DNA from: Unio delphinus
Lineage: Eukaryota; Mollusca; Bivalvia; Unionida; Unionidae
Assembly (NCBI GenBank): GCA_029339505.1
Contig: JAQISU010000163.1
Location: forward strand, 1,426,001 to 1,490,000
Direction of reading: 5' to 3'
Length of the DNA: 64,000 nt
Position numbers and translations under genes: made by a program. The notes below the pieces were generated by a model, which did not search any database, had not been told where the DNA came from, and saw only the letters and a program-made list of their open reading frames with translations. Positions 43,079 to 54,779 of this stretch are shown here, in pieces; positions within the stretch are counted from its first letter, which is position 1; every line of letters starts with the position of its first letter.

Positions 43079-44660
43079 CAATGAAACTGACTCGTTCTTG
43101 TAAGGCCTAATACTATTCAATGTCATTTTGACTCGTTCTTGTAATGCTTAATACTATTCAATGTCAATTTCATTTGGCAGGGTATAATAAATCCTCATTG
43201 CGTATGAGGCCTAGAAGGGTCAAGTAGAATTTGGTTTTCAAAACTTACGATGATGTTACGAAATGCCTGATATGGCCTGGTTAGACCATCATACATTTTA
43301 TTACTACCAAGGTATCGCGTTTCGCGCGCCATAATATTTTTTTTTATAAATATACGTTTTCTTTGTAACGCGTGACGCCTTCACTGTTTGCGTGGCACGT
43401 GCGTGTTACATATCAATGCGCACGATTTTATATATAACATGTAGAAATCTTGAAAGGGACAGCCATGAGAGAGAAGCTCTAAATGCATTTAGCTGTCAGG
43501 GCAGGATTGCCATTTTCATTTATTTTGAGCCAAAGAGTTGGGCGAATTGTATGCTTTTTAATCTACTTTTTTTTATAAAAAACAACTAATATTCAGTTTC
43601 GTAAAACACGTTCAATGTTATAGTATATGGTTGCGTTATTTTATCGTACTTGTAATTCAATTTTACCTATGCAAGTTAGTAGCGAGATTATACAACTCAG
43701 ATTATTAACAGGGATATGGACACGTGTGCATACTCCTGTTGATAATTTTAACTGGTCGCTATTATAACTAATGTTGAAAACGTATTATGTATGTATTAAT
43801 GTTTTAGTATATCGTATTTCTATTTTAATGGCATACCATTCGTACTTTACAGTCATGCATGAGGAATATTTCAGGCGGGTTATATTAACCCATTCGTAAC
43901 CGTCATATATTTTAATGTAGTTACAATTAAAGCAGACTATTCGGAAAGTTGTTTCTTTTCCATATTCAGCTCACTGGGTGTGAATAACCAGATGAGTGAG
44001 TGAATATGAAGATATCTGGTGCACCATTACGACGTTAGACCGCCAGTTAAGTACCAACGTGTAGGTGCATGAAAGTCTGGAGGGTGGGAGTGACCGCGCC
44101 GGAAAGCGGGCCGAGTCAACATTGGATACGCATGTGGTCATGTCGTCGTAGTGCTTCATTGTAGTGTTTGACTACATGAATTTAATAACAGTAGTGTTTG
44201 ACTACACGAGTTTAATAACAGTAGTGTTTGACTACATGAATTCCATACAGTAGTGTTCGACTACATGAGTTTGGTATAGTAGTCTTTGAGTCCATTTATT
44301 TATTTGTGTTATATCCATATTATGTACCTTTGTATTTACGTTATTCTCGTGTTTCCTACTCATTAGTGTGAGAGTGTAATAAATTTTCATTGTCACTCGC
44401 ATACGTGTTTGTTATTTCTTGAAACCCAGCCCAGTCTCAAAGGGTGTCATCTCGATTGCGTTATAGATGATTTAAATGTAAATTAGACCTAAGATTGAAC
44501 ATAATGTTTACTGTCTATTTGGTCTGCTTCGCACTTAGTTTAAATTTACATTTAGACTATTTATGTAAATATGTTCTGATTTTCTATTGTGTGATATTGT
44601 CATCCTGCCTCATTATATGACGCGACCCTGGAACTACGTTTCGGTCAGTGCTTTTAGTAC
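43079..44660. repeat. Dispersed repeat, copy 1 (unclassified)
   Basis: Blocks at 43085-43260 (CTGACTCGTTCTTGTAATGC-type, then TTTCATTTGGCAGGGT and CCTAGAAGGGTCAA) and at ~44450-44610 recur in the same order at 45850-45990 and ~46045-46190, with ~1.2 kb between them here and little there. Probably an old interspersed element; no frame. A 30-bp minisatellite (GTAGTGTTTGACTACATGAA) is inside at 44163-44285. Confidence 0.65.
44163..44285 (+). repeat. 30-bp minisatellite, 4 copies
   Basis: Unit GTAGTGTTTGACTACATGAA plus TTTAATAACA, decaying over four copies. Confidence 0.9.
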
Positions 44661-45655
44661 GTTATTGACGAATAATATGAATATAGGACAATTATCTTGG
44701 ATATAAATATTCCAAAAATATTGTGGTAATTAACGTTCAGCTATAGCTATCGATTTTATTACCATAATTATCTAGATTAAAAATACAATATTTTGAGACA
44801 AAATTAAAATATAAAATTATGTTTTTAAATGAAATAAAAACACACATCTAGAATAATTTGACATTACTTTTTTTTCGAATAAAAAATATAAAATAAATAT
44901 ATTTTGAAAGTCACTGAAATCGTACAATAAAAGTTCACATAAAATATTTCAATAAATAAAATTGTACCATAATTTCCGGTTTAGTAGCTACTAAAGTTTA
45001 GAAATATCAGTTCAGTGAATGAAATTTGTTAAACCCCGCCTTGACGAAATGTAGAATTAGCGACATATCTTGCGTCATTGTCCATTTATACATCATACAT
45101 TAGATTAAAGTCGGCTTTAAAGTTGTTACGTTCACTTTAATTAACGGCCCCAAGTCCTCGTTTTCAATAAACTTTCATTATGCAGTAGCTTTTATCTGAT
45201 TGCATGCCCACTTTATGGAAGTTTGCACGCGGGATTGATATGTAAACCACAATAAGCTTGCATAATGAAAACTAAATACAGTAGACAAATGTAGGGACCA
45301 GTTGATGCACATGCACCGAGGATAGGATCCAAAGTTATCTATATTTGTAAAAGTATAAAGGGCACTTACCTGCTGTATCACATGCGTATCTGAGTGCAGT
45401 TATTTCTCAGATTTCTGGTTCAAAACAGTGGATCCAGTCTTTGATGACCATTGTATTTATACACGAATTAAAGTACGTGCCACATCATTAAACAATGTCC
45501 TTCAAGTAATATAGGAGTTCAGAGACAGGTGAGTCGCATTTCAATTAAGTAAGGTAGAAGTAGGTTATGTTGCTATGATGTCTACAGTGTGACTTTTTAT
45601 AGTAATGTCTAGCTCAAGGGCATCATGTCATTATACTGACATCAGGCCAACCAGT
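44661..45655. other. Host intergenic DNA
   Basis: Very AT-rich; no supported feature. Confidence 0.5.
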
Positions 45656-45663
45656 CATAACAT

Positions 45664-45827
45664 CATCAATCCTCTCTGCACCGTCTGGTGCTTGAGGCGA
45701 CAGCAAGTGAGCACCATTTTGGTCTATCGGCTGCTGTTGTGAGGGCGGTCTGCAGGGTGAGGCCTCTGGTCTTTAGTTCTCGCTCCAAGGTTCGTCGCCA
45801 GGTCTCTTTGGGTCTGCCACGGTTCCT
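45664..45827 (-). mobile_element. LINE 3'-end fragment
   Basis: Minus-strand copy of the same LINE family as 12124-12447 (CTCTGCACCGTCTGGTGCTT, AGGTCTCTTTGGGTCTGCCA), flanked by TCATAACAT at 45655-45663 and again at about 45827-45835 as the target duplication. Shorter 5' truncation than the viral one. Confidence 0.85.
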
Positions 45828-45847
45828 CATAACATTAACCTCTTAAT

Positions 45848-46190
45848 GCTGAAGAGGAAACTGACTCGTTCTTGTAATGCTTAATACTATTCAATGTCTA
45901 TTTCATTTGGCAGGGTTTAATAAATTGTTGTTGATGATGAAGCCTAGAAGGGTCAATGTTGAATTTGGTTTTCAAAAATTACGATAATCTCAAGATAAAA
46001 TAAAACTTGGCACGACCATAATTATTTTCGTTTTCACTGGATACAATTAATTCGTGACGTCTAATTGTCTCACTCTAGTTGTTGTGCTTCGTACTTATTT
46101 TTTATTTCCATTTAAACTTTTCATATAACTATGTTCTGATTGTTCATGGTGTACCATTGTCTACCTGCCGCAATCTATCGGTCAAACGGT
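45848..46190. repeat. Dispersed repeat, copy 2
   Basis: Partner of 43079-44660; same block order with a large internal deletion. Confidence 0.65.
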
Positions 46191-46604
46191 GGTTGTTAAT
46201 TGAATGTTGAAGCTATTTATCTAAATATTAATTGATTGGCGGGAGTGAACCCTTTGGTCTTAGTCTCCATGCTGTAGTAAGATACTATTTATAGCTTTCG
46301 TTTTAGTGCAAGTTTCCAGTGTAGACATCTAAAACCTTGATTAGGCAGAAGTAAGACAGTTTTTAAAACAAGCGACGAAGACTTGTCCAATCCTGAAACA
46401 ACCTTTATGTTTTAGAATGATGTTACAGCGTATAATAACGTAATGAGAAACACTGCTCATATTGCAAAAATCTCAGTGGATTGATTATTGAAGACATTTA
46501 CTTACTGGAGATGTCGAGGCTACTACAGAAGCTGATTCAGAACATTATTAGTAATAACTGAAATTCTGAGAACCAATTACTATTGTAATTATACGCAGCA
46601 CCAA

Positions 46605-47075
46605 AACGTTGCTTTAAAGAAGTCAAGCGGACATGACGCTTTGGCAAATGAAATATTCAAAGAAACTTGAATGGAGATATCCTTCCTGGCCTATTTCAAA
46701 AGGACGGGAGCAAACCCATAATTTATCTGTTACATGAAATATACTCTGTTCAAAATCTCAACAATTACGGAGGTATTTCATTAACAGTGGCAATGCGGAA
46801 AGGTTTTACAAAAGTATTGAATATCTGTTTAAGTAAGTGAACTGATGATAATGATAGTTTTCATTAGTGGCAAGTACGTTTTCGCAAAAGATGTTCCACA
46901 ATTAACAATATATTTATGATAGAATAGTTGCTCATAAGCATTTGTCAAAGAAGGAAGGCATATTCGTATTTCTTTTTAGTCTTTCGCTACCAACTATCTT
47001 ACAAAATATTTGGGTCTTGTCATGAAGAAAAAGTATTAATGGTAAGGTTATTTATGTACTACTATAAAGCATGAT
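46605..47075 (+). pseudogene. Decayed LINE reverse transcriptase remnant
   Basis: Fragments in several plus-strand phases read like a reverse transcriptase: SSGHDALANEIFK, then NNYGGISLTVAMRKGFTKVL (the NYRGISL-type block), then RFRKRCSTINNIFMIE. Many stops. No boundaries found. Confidence 0.6.
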
Positions 47076-47721
47076 GTTTGATATCGTGTAATAAAAGTCC
47101 TAAAACGAGAGACAGACAGAGACACAGAGACAGGCAGACAGAAAATTGTGTTTTAGTCCAATTGTATTCTTCTTTTTGGTTTCATTATTCTTTTTAGAAT
47201 CTATACGTGTACAATGTCCTCATTCCATCTTTATAACTGACAATATAAATTAATGTTTAACTATTTATAATCGACACGTGTACAATGTCCTCATTCCATC
47301 TTTATGAAAGAAAAATACATATATTAAAGATGCCTCTTGTCAAAGTTTATGCTTTAGTGACATTTTGTAATACGTTAGGACCTGAGTGTACTAACCTTCT
47401 GAGTCACAACTGCTCATGCATAGCCATGTCAGTTTTGTATTCATTCTATTTCCATGTTAATTGTGTGTTCAATTTTTCATGATATATCATTACCGAGTGT
47501 CCATGTTTTTCTCAATAGCTATGAGCGACTTTGAATGCATTAATAGCTCATACCATGTGTAAACATGTTATCATTGCCCATAATGTAATTCTGTCCACAG
47601 CTTAAAATGCATTTTGTCAAAGCGTGTGTCCTTTGTATTGATAGTTTTGACTATATGTGTAGATATGCCGTCAGTGTTCCTGTTATTACAATGTCAACAG
47701 TCTCGATGGTCTTGTCAATAA

Positions 47722-47770
<49 letters not shown>

Positions 47771-47945
47771 CTTAGTTTGTATTGATTTTAGATTGTATCT
47801 GTGTATTTCGATTGAATACATAATAATAGTTCTGTTGATATGTGGCTCCTTGCTCACATTGCAAAATTTCATATTCGAGAGAATATTGATACTGAAATAC
47901 TAACCTAGATGGGCCGCCGTTTGCTATAAAAGTTTGTTTGTTTGT
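47076..47945. other. Host intergenic DNA with (TG)n
   Basis: Holds a 32-bp direct repeat (ACACGTGTACAATGTCCTCA-type; 47204 and 47274) and a (TG)n microsatellite at 47723-47769. No gene. Confidence 0.6.
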
Positions 47946-48178
47946 TTTTTTATGGTTTAACGCCATTTTATGCACTGTATAGGCTATACATGGCGGCCAG
48001 TATTAATGGTGGAGGAAGAACCCGGAAAACCCCAGGAAAGAACGATCGACCCACGAGAAGCTGCTGGCAAGCTTTCCCACATAACTACATTATCCGAATC
48101 TTAGACTCGAACCCACGCAAACAGAGGTGAGATGGCAGTAAGGGACAGAGCTTTAGACCACTCGGCCACTCGGGGCCC
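47936..48178 (-). mobile_element. Full-length tRNA-derived SINE (minus)
   Basis: On the minus strand: CCGAGTGGCCGAGTGGTCTA (A box), GTGGGTTCGAGTCTAAG (B box), a conserved core (TTTCCTGGGGTTTTCCGGGT, ACTGGCCGCCATGTATAGCC) and an end with TGGCGTTAAACC and (AAAC)n. Flanking duplication TTGCTATAAA at 47925 and 48180 regions. It matches the core-SINE type common in molluscs. Confidence 0.85.
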
Positions 48179-48332
48179 CTTGCTATAAATGTATTGATAG
48201 TAACTTTACTTTTTTCAATCCAGTATATTTAAATAAAATGTCATCTGTATGGAATTCAGTGCTGAGGCCCTCTGTACAGGTTTCCATATCAATATCCTCT
48301 GTACGAGATTCCATACCCATTGTCACGATATA

Positions 48333-48400
<68 letters not shown>
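48333..48400. repeat. (GA)n microsatellite
   Basis: About 68 bases of GAGA. Confidence 0.98.
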
Positions 48401-48401
<1 letters not shown>

Positions 48402-48989
48402 TGTTTAATACTACTTTTTACTGCGGGACATCGTGAGGTGTGTATCCAAATCCTTTTCAGCGGTATTTACCTGTAAAATGTCACTGAAATATAAATGAAG
48501 CTAATTGAATTTGTCTTGGAGTACCTGGACAAAGCCAACATGGTGCGACCATATAAACAGACATAAAAATCAACGTTGATATACTAATCTAAATAGTCAC
48601 CAAGGTATATTATTTTGAAACGGTGGTGAAAATTATATTTCTGTATTTCTTTCGGCATACACATCCACAGTGTCACATTACTTCTGTTCACCCCATACCT
48701 AATAGCTTTTTATGAACAGAGTGAAACTTAAATTGAATGATGTCAAATATGCCTATGATGTATGTGTACATAGGACGAGGACACCTTTAGAGCACACATT
48801 TGTGTATCTATCAGTTTAACTGTTTGTTTTATAGTATTTTTTCATGGTAATGACCGTCTGCGTTCATTGGTGTGCATTGCTTGACATACAGAAAATACAA
48901 GAAGACAAAAGTAACGCAGCTACCTGTAATATAAATACACCATATCTCGGTAAAGAATGACCTGCGCGGTGACTTTGTTTTAAGCAAGA

Positions 48990-49200
48990 AAATTTATATC
49001 CGTGGTGCAGCATTTCTACGATGGCATGAAGGCACGAGTCCAGGACAATAGAGATTCGTCTGAGCCATTCGTAGTAACCAAGGGCGTCGTGTAGGGTTGT
49101 GTTCTGGCACCGACACATTTCAATATATTGTTCTTCGCCATGCTGACTAATAATTTAATTTCGGTAAATAGTGAGGATGTACAAGTTTGCTGTGAACATG
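48990..49200 (+). pseudogene. LINE reverse transcriptase fragment
   Basis: Plus-strand translation gives FHDGMKARVQDNRDSSEPFV, then TKGVV and GCVLAPTHFNILFFAML, the QGCVLAPTLF-type block of CR1/Jockey-like reverse transcriptases, with a stop at the Gln position. Confidence 0.7.
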
Positions 49201-49450
49201 CTGTGTGTTTCGGCCTTCTTGGTAATTGTTCGTGGCACAATCCACTTTAAAAGAAAAGACACGCAGTAACGGTTAAGGAGGTGTGTCCCACCACGTTGTG
49301 CTCCAACATATCGGGGGTTCATTTGTACCGGGCAACGACACCACTTTAGAAAGACCAAGTTGCTGAAATTGTTGGTATGTTTACACCATTGAATATTTTA
49401 ACGTCTCCACCCAAACTTTCATACAATTGAGAACAGAATATATTACCTAC

Positions 49451-49660
49451 TTATTTGTCCTCTTTAACTTTCATCAGATGGCGACGAGCTACTTTGTGGT
49501 ACTCGACGATGTCATTTTTGTCTGAAAAAGCTTTGTCAAATAGTACATTAAACATGGTAGCAATAGCGTTCAGCAAATGTTGACCACTAAAATAATATCC
49601 TGCACGAAGTTTCAACCCTTTTGATGTAATAGTAAGTTCATTCAGTGGATCTATCATAGT
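49451..49660 (-). other. Unassigned host open frame, possible exon
   Basis: A minus frame of ~70 residues (ETMIDPLNELTITSKGLKLR, then AGYYFSGQHLLNAIATMFNV, ending VARRHLMKVKEDK and a stop) preceded by an acceptor-like CTGCTGCAG. Sequence looks protein-like but I do not recognise it. Confidence 0.3.
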
Positions 49661-49662
49661 TT

Positions 49663-49826
49663 CAGCTGCAGCAGGAGAGGGCGAACCCTGCAACTTTTTA
49701 GAGGCGTCTGTTTGTCAAACCAAGACCTGCTACGAAGCCGAAAAAATAGTGTCAAAAAACAGAACTAAGGCTTCTAACTTTCGAGACGCATATCCGTTGT
49801 CACACCCTCTCTGATGCTACGATTTA
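49663..49826. repeat. Terminal-repeat remnant of the second adintovirus-like copy
   Basis: An inward-facing end (GCAGCAGGAGAGGGCGAACC, 49668 on) and an outward-facing end (CACACCCTCTCTGATGCTAC, 49801-49820) ~150 bp apart, echoing 14436-14700. The right half (AAAAAACAGAACTAAGGCTT, CTAACTTTCGA, GCATATCCGTTGT) recurs directly at 52327-52395. Confidence 0.7.
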
Positions 49827-49846
49827 AATCATATCATATAACAATA

Positions 49847-50978
49847 ATGATAGGAGAATCGTTAACAACTAGATTAGCTCGAGAGCGACTAGCGGCGATT
49901 AAGAAATTTATAGCCGTCCGTGATTCAGTCAGACAAAAATTACAGCAACTACAAGAATCTGAAGTAGATTTTGTAGAAGGCACATAAAAAGTATTCAAAC
50001 CCGTTACTACAACCACTAAATACGTTATATATGGAAAGAGAGAAGGAGAAAAAGTAATAAGGGGTGTTCATCCTGGACTTGAAAAAAATCACGGAGAGAA
50101 CCGGAAAAACGTCAAGACGTTTACAAAATCTTCCTCGTCAAGTACCACAACCGGAAAGATCTCAATCTGGTCCGAAAAAAACGATGAAGAAATAGTCGAG
50201 GGATTACATAATAAATTTGCTGAGGATACTTTAACAACAATCGATAAAAGTAGTTCCGATGATTTTATCGATATTGTTGCTACGCGTTACGAAGATAGAA
50301 AAAGAATGCTGAAACCGGGATATAAAGCATATATTAGAGATATGCAACACTGGGTTGATGTACTTTATAAAACTAAAACTAGAACAAGTCGAGTTGATTC
50401 AAAAAATGCATCGAATATAAGATATCTCGATGCGGAATATAATTTATATGATCGATATGAAAACTAAATGAGCAAAAATTAGAAGAACAAAAACAGCGAA
50501 AAGAAGAACAAAAACGACAACAAATGCAAGGACAAAAACAGCGAGAAAAAGAACTAAAACAGCGAAAAGAAGAACTGAAACAGCGAAGACAACAAAGGAA
50601 GAGACAAAAATCTTCAAACCATGAGCCTTTCTATCAACGTCTTCCACCTTAACAAGAAAGAATAACAGATATGGGTGATGATATTTTAACAAGTTCGGGA
50701 CTGGGACTGGGACCTGAAAAAAGATCTGATGATACACCTGTTGTTGAAGGTGAGGAAGTTTCTCTGAGTGGAACTCACTGGAGTGGTATTGTTGCCTGTC
50801 CTAATAATATTTTCTCCGATATAGCACGATTAGAAATTCTCATAGGGGTAAACGAGCTGGAAATCACTCGCCAGAAATAATTAATAAAGCCGCTTATATT
50901 TGCAAACGAATATTTCAAGGTGGAATCAAGGACATTAGAGTATATTGCGAGTTACTCGATGAATTCGTTGATGGTTAA
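49847..50978 (+). pseudogene. Broken homologue of the 7003-8058 virion protein
   Basis: Starts MIGESLTTRLARERLAAIKK as at 7003 and ends with the C-terminal domain (TVACPN-type and SDIARLEILIGVNELEI, then RIFQGGIKD). A stop follows codon ~46 and there are frame changes in the middle, which contains a long Lys/Glu/Gln-rich repetitive stretch (50460-50620, EEQKQRKEEQKRQQ type) absent from the first copy. Confidence 0.75.
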
Positions 50979-51000
50979 CCCAACGCCATCAAAGATAACC

Positions 51001-52228
51001 ATGATCTCAATAACCTCAACTAACCCTTAATTCAGCGTGACTTTCCAAACGCAATTCCGGTAATGAAAATCGCGCTTGCAAAATTACGAGTATATCACAG
51101 CTGGCCAAATATTAGATCAAAATCATTCGCGGGGCAACAGCCGAATAATTCTCTGGTGTTTGAAAACAAAAATAATAAGGATTGAAGTAGAATAAAATCC
51201 ATTACGGGAAAAGAATCAAAATTTCCTATAATAGTCCACGAACCGACAATATCAGCCGCGATCGAGATAAACTCCCCAGGCTATGTTGTAGATATTTATC
51301 AGTCATTGCTCAGAACCGTGCTAGGATGGCCTGAAATTTCTTCTCGGACACCTTTAAAAATACCGGAACCAACCTCGAATGATTTTACCACAGATACGAA
51401 CAAGTTTATAACACAACCAGAGTACAGAAAAACACTTTCTCAAAATTATTTTTTGATTGATTATAATTCGTTAAGATTTTCTTTATGACACATTGAATAG
51501 CTTGGTTGTCCGAGAGGGGTATTTTACATTTCTTTCAGACACAATTTATCCTAAACTCAGTCGTATATTTGATAAATTAAGGAATTTATTTGAGACTATT
51601 ACACAGCATTATTCCGATGACCTAAAACAGCACATCATTGAAACAATTCAGTATTTAAATTAGATCATAGACGATATCGAATATATTAGTCGAGAAATTC
51701 GTAACTTCGTAATCCATAAAGAGTATTATAAACGCTACGGAACAAGAGAACCATCGTATTATGTATTTCTCAATTATCTCAAAATAATCGAACAACAATT
51801 ACAGACATTTGTAATACCTGAACTTGCAGAATACTTTCCTAAAATACTCGCTGCTTGGAAAAAAATATCCCCTGGGGATATCCTCAACCTCAAACATAAC
51901 AATGACCCAGACTGGGGTGGGAGACATATATCATCTAGAAATATAAATATATCCTCGATGATTGCATTATATCTAGTATGTGATGTTATTGATGGAAGCT
52001 ACCAAATAAATCTCGAAAAATCAAATCAGGCCCAGCATAGATACATTTTATTTTCGTTTACACCACTGGCTCCACCTGGATTTTTAACCGTTCATGAAAC
52101 AGTAAATCCCACTTATATGCAGTGTAATAATAATTTATTAACGCGAATACATTTTAAACTCACTGACCAGTCTGGTAACTTAATTGACCTCGATAGGTGG
52201 ACGTTACAAATAAGTCTCTCTATGTGAA
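51001..52228 (+). pseudogene. Broken penton-like gene of the second copy
   Basis: Third homologue of 13108-14397: ATGATCTCAATAACCTCAAC at 51001, then KIALAKLRVYHSWPNIRSKS, a deletion after NNSLVFENKN, RTVLGWPEI, and the C-terminal domain in a 52227-ending frame (LYLVCDVIDGSYQINLEKSN, RIHFKLTDQSGNLIDLDR). Several stops and indels. The central part is strongly diverged from both other copies. Confidence 0.8.
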
Positions 52229-52321
52229 ATCTTGAATGTCGAAATCAAGGCGCAAAAAAAAAAATTCAGTCGTATAATTATTTTTCTTAAATGAAATATG
52301 CAAATCAGTCGCCTTAATGAA

Positions 52322-52397
52322 ATTTCAAAAAACAGAACTAAGCCTTCTAACTTTCGAATCGCATATTCGTTGTTGAGCCCTCTCTGCCGCTAGGGTT
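52322..52397 (+). repeat. Internal terminal-repeat junction
   Basis: Near-copy of 49751-49826 in direct orientation, ending GCCCTCTCTGCCGCTAGGGT, placed between the penton-like gene (normally the right end) and the ATPase (normally the left end). Looks like a joined element end. Confidence 0.7.
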
Positions 52398-53063
52398 TTA
52401 ACTGAATATTGTATCAAATCCGATACGATATCTTGATCCGAGGTCATGTAAATTTATTGTTATAAATCCGTGAGGGGATGTTTTAGCATGTCTATAGACA
52501 TTTATAATATGATTATAATCCATATCGCCGCCACAGCAGATCCAATGAATATTTCTAAGTGTGTGAGTATCAACTTCATTAAACACAGCAAGAATAGTAC
52601 AGTTGTCTTTGATCACTTCTGGGATTTGTGTATAACGCTGGGTTACATAAATCACATCTGTGTTTTTATGTCTACCTCGGGAAAATATTTTAGCTGGATT
52701 TGATTGTTTGTCCAGCATCACATTATCATATACGACTATATTGTTAATAGATCTATCAATGGAATCAAAGCTCGGTGCTTCATCGATATCAGTGATAAAA
52801 TTAATAACGTCATCATCTTCGTTTATCGTCTTTGCATTTTCATTAAATTCTGTAAACACACCATAACATCGATGATCATCTACAGATGGTGCCACTAAAT
52901 ACAATCTGTCCCATTTTAACCATCTCATTATCAAATTAAGTAACATTTGCGTTTTTCTACTTCCAGACTCACCAATGATAATCATTCTGATGGAATTTGG
53001 TAGCGCTGCATGATGCTTAACAGGTTCTCGTGTTTTTGTTGCCGAAAAATCAATTACGTTCAT
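52398..53063 (-). CDS. FtsK/HerA-type DNA packaging ATPase (A32-like), altered Walker A
   Basis: A 221-aa frame of the Polinton/adintovirus packaging ATPase type, which pumps genomes into capsids. P-loop region MIIIGESGSRKTQMLLNLI; Walker B-like NIVVYDNVML; sensor-type DVIYVTQRYTQIP; later NCTILAVFN. The glycine before the P-loop lysine is Arg here (AGA), so ATP binding may be lost although the frame is intact. It is divergent from the phospholipase gene by ~160 bp. The equivalent gene of the first element would lie just left of the window. No ATPase is found in the 33447-41746 element. Confidence 0.82.
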   Translation of the reverse strand: MNVIDFSATKTREPVKHHAALPNSIRMIIIGESGSRKTQMLLNLIMRWLKWDRLYLVAPSVDDHRCYGVFTEFNENAKTINEDDDVINFITDIDEAPSFDSIDRSINNIVVYDNVMLDKQSNPAKIFSRGRHKNTDVIYVTQRYTQIPEVIKDNCTILAVFNEVDTHTLRNIHWICCGGDMDYNHIINVYRHAKTSPHGFITINLHDLGSRYRIGFDTIFS

Positions 53064-53226
53064 GTTATTATAAATAAATTACGGATCATTATTGTGTGAA
53101 TTGTAAGACGCGTAATAGCACAAAAGACTCAACAACAATTACAACAAAAAATAACAGATCAGCGTTCACCGGCAAGTGCGCACAATGTGAGTACAAAGAA
53201 ATTTAGATTAATTTCTATGAAATCAG

Positions 53227-53595
53227 GTGATGATTTTAAAAAAAAAACGAGGAAGTGATATTGCAGCAAATTTGACAAAACTCCCAGGGACTCCATGGGC
53301 CAAATACCCAGGAAATGAACATCTTCCAGGACATAATTACTCCGGCCCTGGAACCAGACTCGATATCCGACTTGATAACCAAGACCAACCAAGATCAGGT
53401 GAAAATCCTATCAATGAAATTGATAAGGCGTGCCATGCTCATGATGTTGCTTATAAAAGTAGCAATCTGCAACATAGACATATTGCTGATGTGAAATTGA
53501 TTCACGCGTTAAATTATATTACGAATAAATGTTTCAAGGAATCATTAGCTAACTGGTTAGTAAGATCTGAGATGAAGAGTAAACTATTGATTTGA
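53227..53595 (+). CDS. Phospholipase A2-domain protein, second copy
   Basis: Homologue of 39-404 with LPGTPWAKYPGNEHLPG, YSGPGTRLDIRL and the active-site motif DKACHAHDVAY. It reads from ATG 53227 for 122 aa. Another open frame from ~53108 (Gln-rich, then ISMKSGDDFKKK) runs into the ten-A run at 53236-53245 in a different phase, parallel to the eight-A run of the first copy. Active-site residues are kept although most neighbours are broken. Confidence 0.8.
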   Translation: MMILKKKRGSDIAANLTKLPGTPWAKYPGNEHLPGHNYSGPGTRLDIRLDNQDQPRSGENPINEIDKACHAHDVAYKSSNLQHRHIADVKLIHALNYITNKCFKESLANWLVRSEMKSKLLI

Positions 53596-53641
53596 AGTGG
53601 AACAACCCGTGCCGGTATTTAATCAGCGGATTAATATTATT

Positions 53642-54580
53642 ATGGAATCTTTTTAGTATTCCCCAAGAGGATACTGGAGGGTTAAATCAGCAATTAATAA
53701 ACTCGCCAAAGCATCAAAAGTCAAGGAAGCTACTTCAGCAGATTGGTTATCAAGACATGCGATAGGCAGATTTATTTACCACCGTCGGAACAATTCACTT
53801 TGCACATTTTGATGTCATCGTTCAAATTGAAGTTCATCAGGTGGATATATTATTTCTCCCACTTGATACTGTCAAAAGTCTGACTTAAAAGTACGCGTTA
53901 ACTGTAGTTGATGTTGCGAGTAGATACAAAGAAGCTGAGCCATTAATGACAAAGACAGCATCAGAAGTAGCTTCTGCGTTTGAACGAATTTATCGGCGAG
54001 GACCTTTTCAGTTGCCAAATCTGCTACAGGTTGATCCTGACAAAGAATTTCAGGGTGCAGTGCTATCACTAATGAAGCAGCATAATGTCCCCATCAGACG
54101 AGAGCATACCCCAAAACACCGCGATCAGGCATATGTTGAACGATTTAATAGAACATTTGCTGAGCGGTTATTTGGATATCAATACGCGAAGGAATTTATT
54201 CAAGACAAGAGATCTCGTTAATGGGTTGCAAGATTACCAAGTGTGATAGCTGCGTTAAATAATGAAATTACTCGAACAATCAATATGAAACCTAATAACG
54301 CGATCAAACAAATATATACCCACACGAAATGATTTTTTCAAACCAAAAATTACTCGGTATTGTGACTGTAAGATATTTATATGAACTAGGTGAGCTTAAG
54401 GAAGGTAAATAAAGAGCAACTGATCCTATTTGGAGTGTCACATCACTCAAAATATCTAACATAACAAGATCCACGGGTAGAACCGCAATCTATAAATTAG
54501 ATTCAACTTCTCCTCAGCGTGGATTTACACGTGAACAGTTGCAAAGGATATCCGAGGATACACAATTACCACTGCGATAA
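53642..54580 (+). pseudogene. Broken integrase, second copy
   Basis: Colinear with 409-1354. Best part 53946-54221 (ASAFERIYRRGPFQLPNLLQ, VDPDKEFQG, YVERFNRTFAERLFGYQYA). Multiple stops (TAG after MESF, TAA at ~54221, others) and frameshifts. Confidence 0.88.
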
Positions 54581-54779
54581 CTTAACTGCACCTCTGCTTC
54601 TATATATTACACTTAAGACAGGTCAGCATGACATTTTCACGTGTATTGACCACGACTGCTACCTTTTCTGTCTGCGGTAAAGTGGCGTGGATTTTGTCTT
54701 TAGACCAACACCATATCAATACACAATTACAACTCGCAAAGTGATTCTTCTGCTGTTGTTTCAGCATCATTATAAAATC

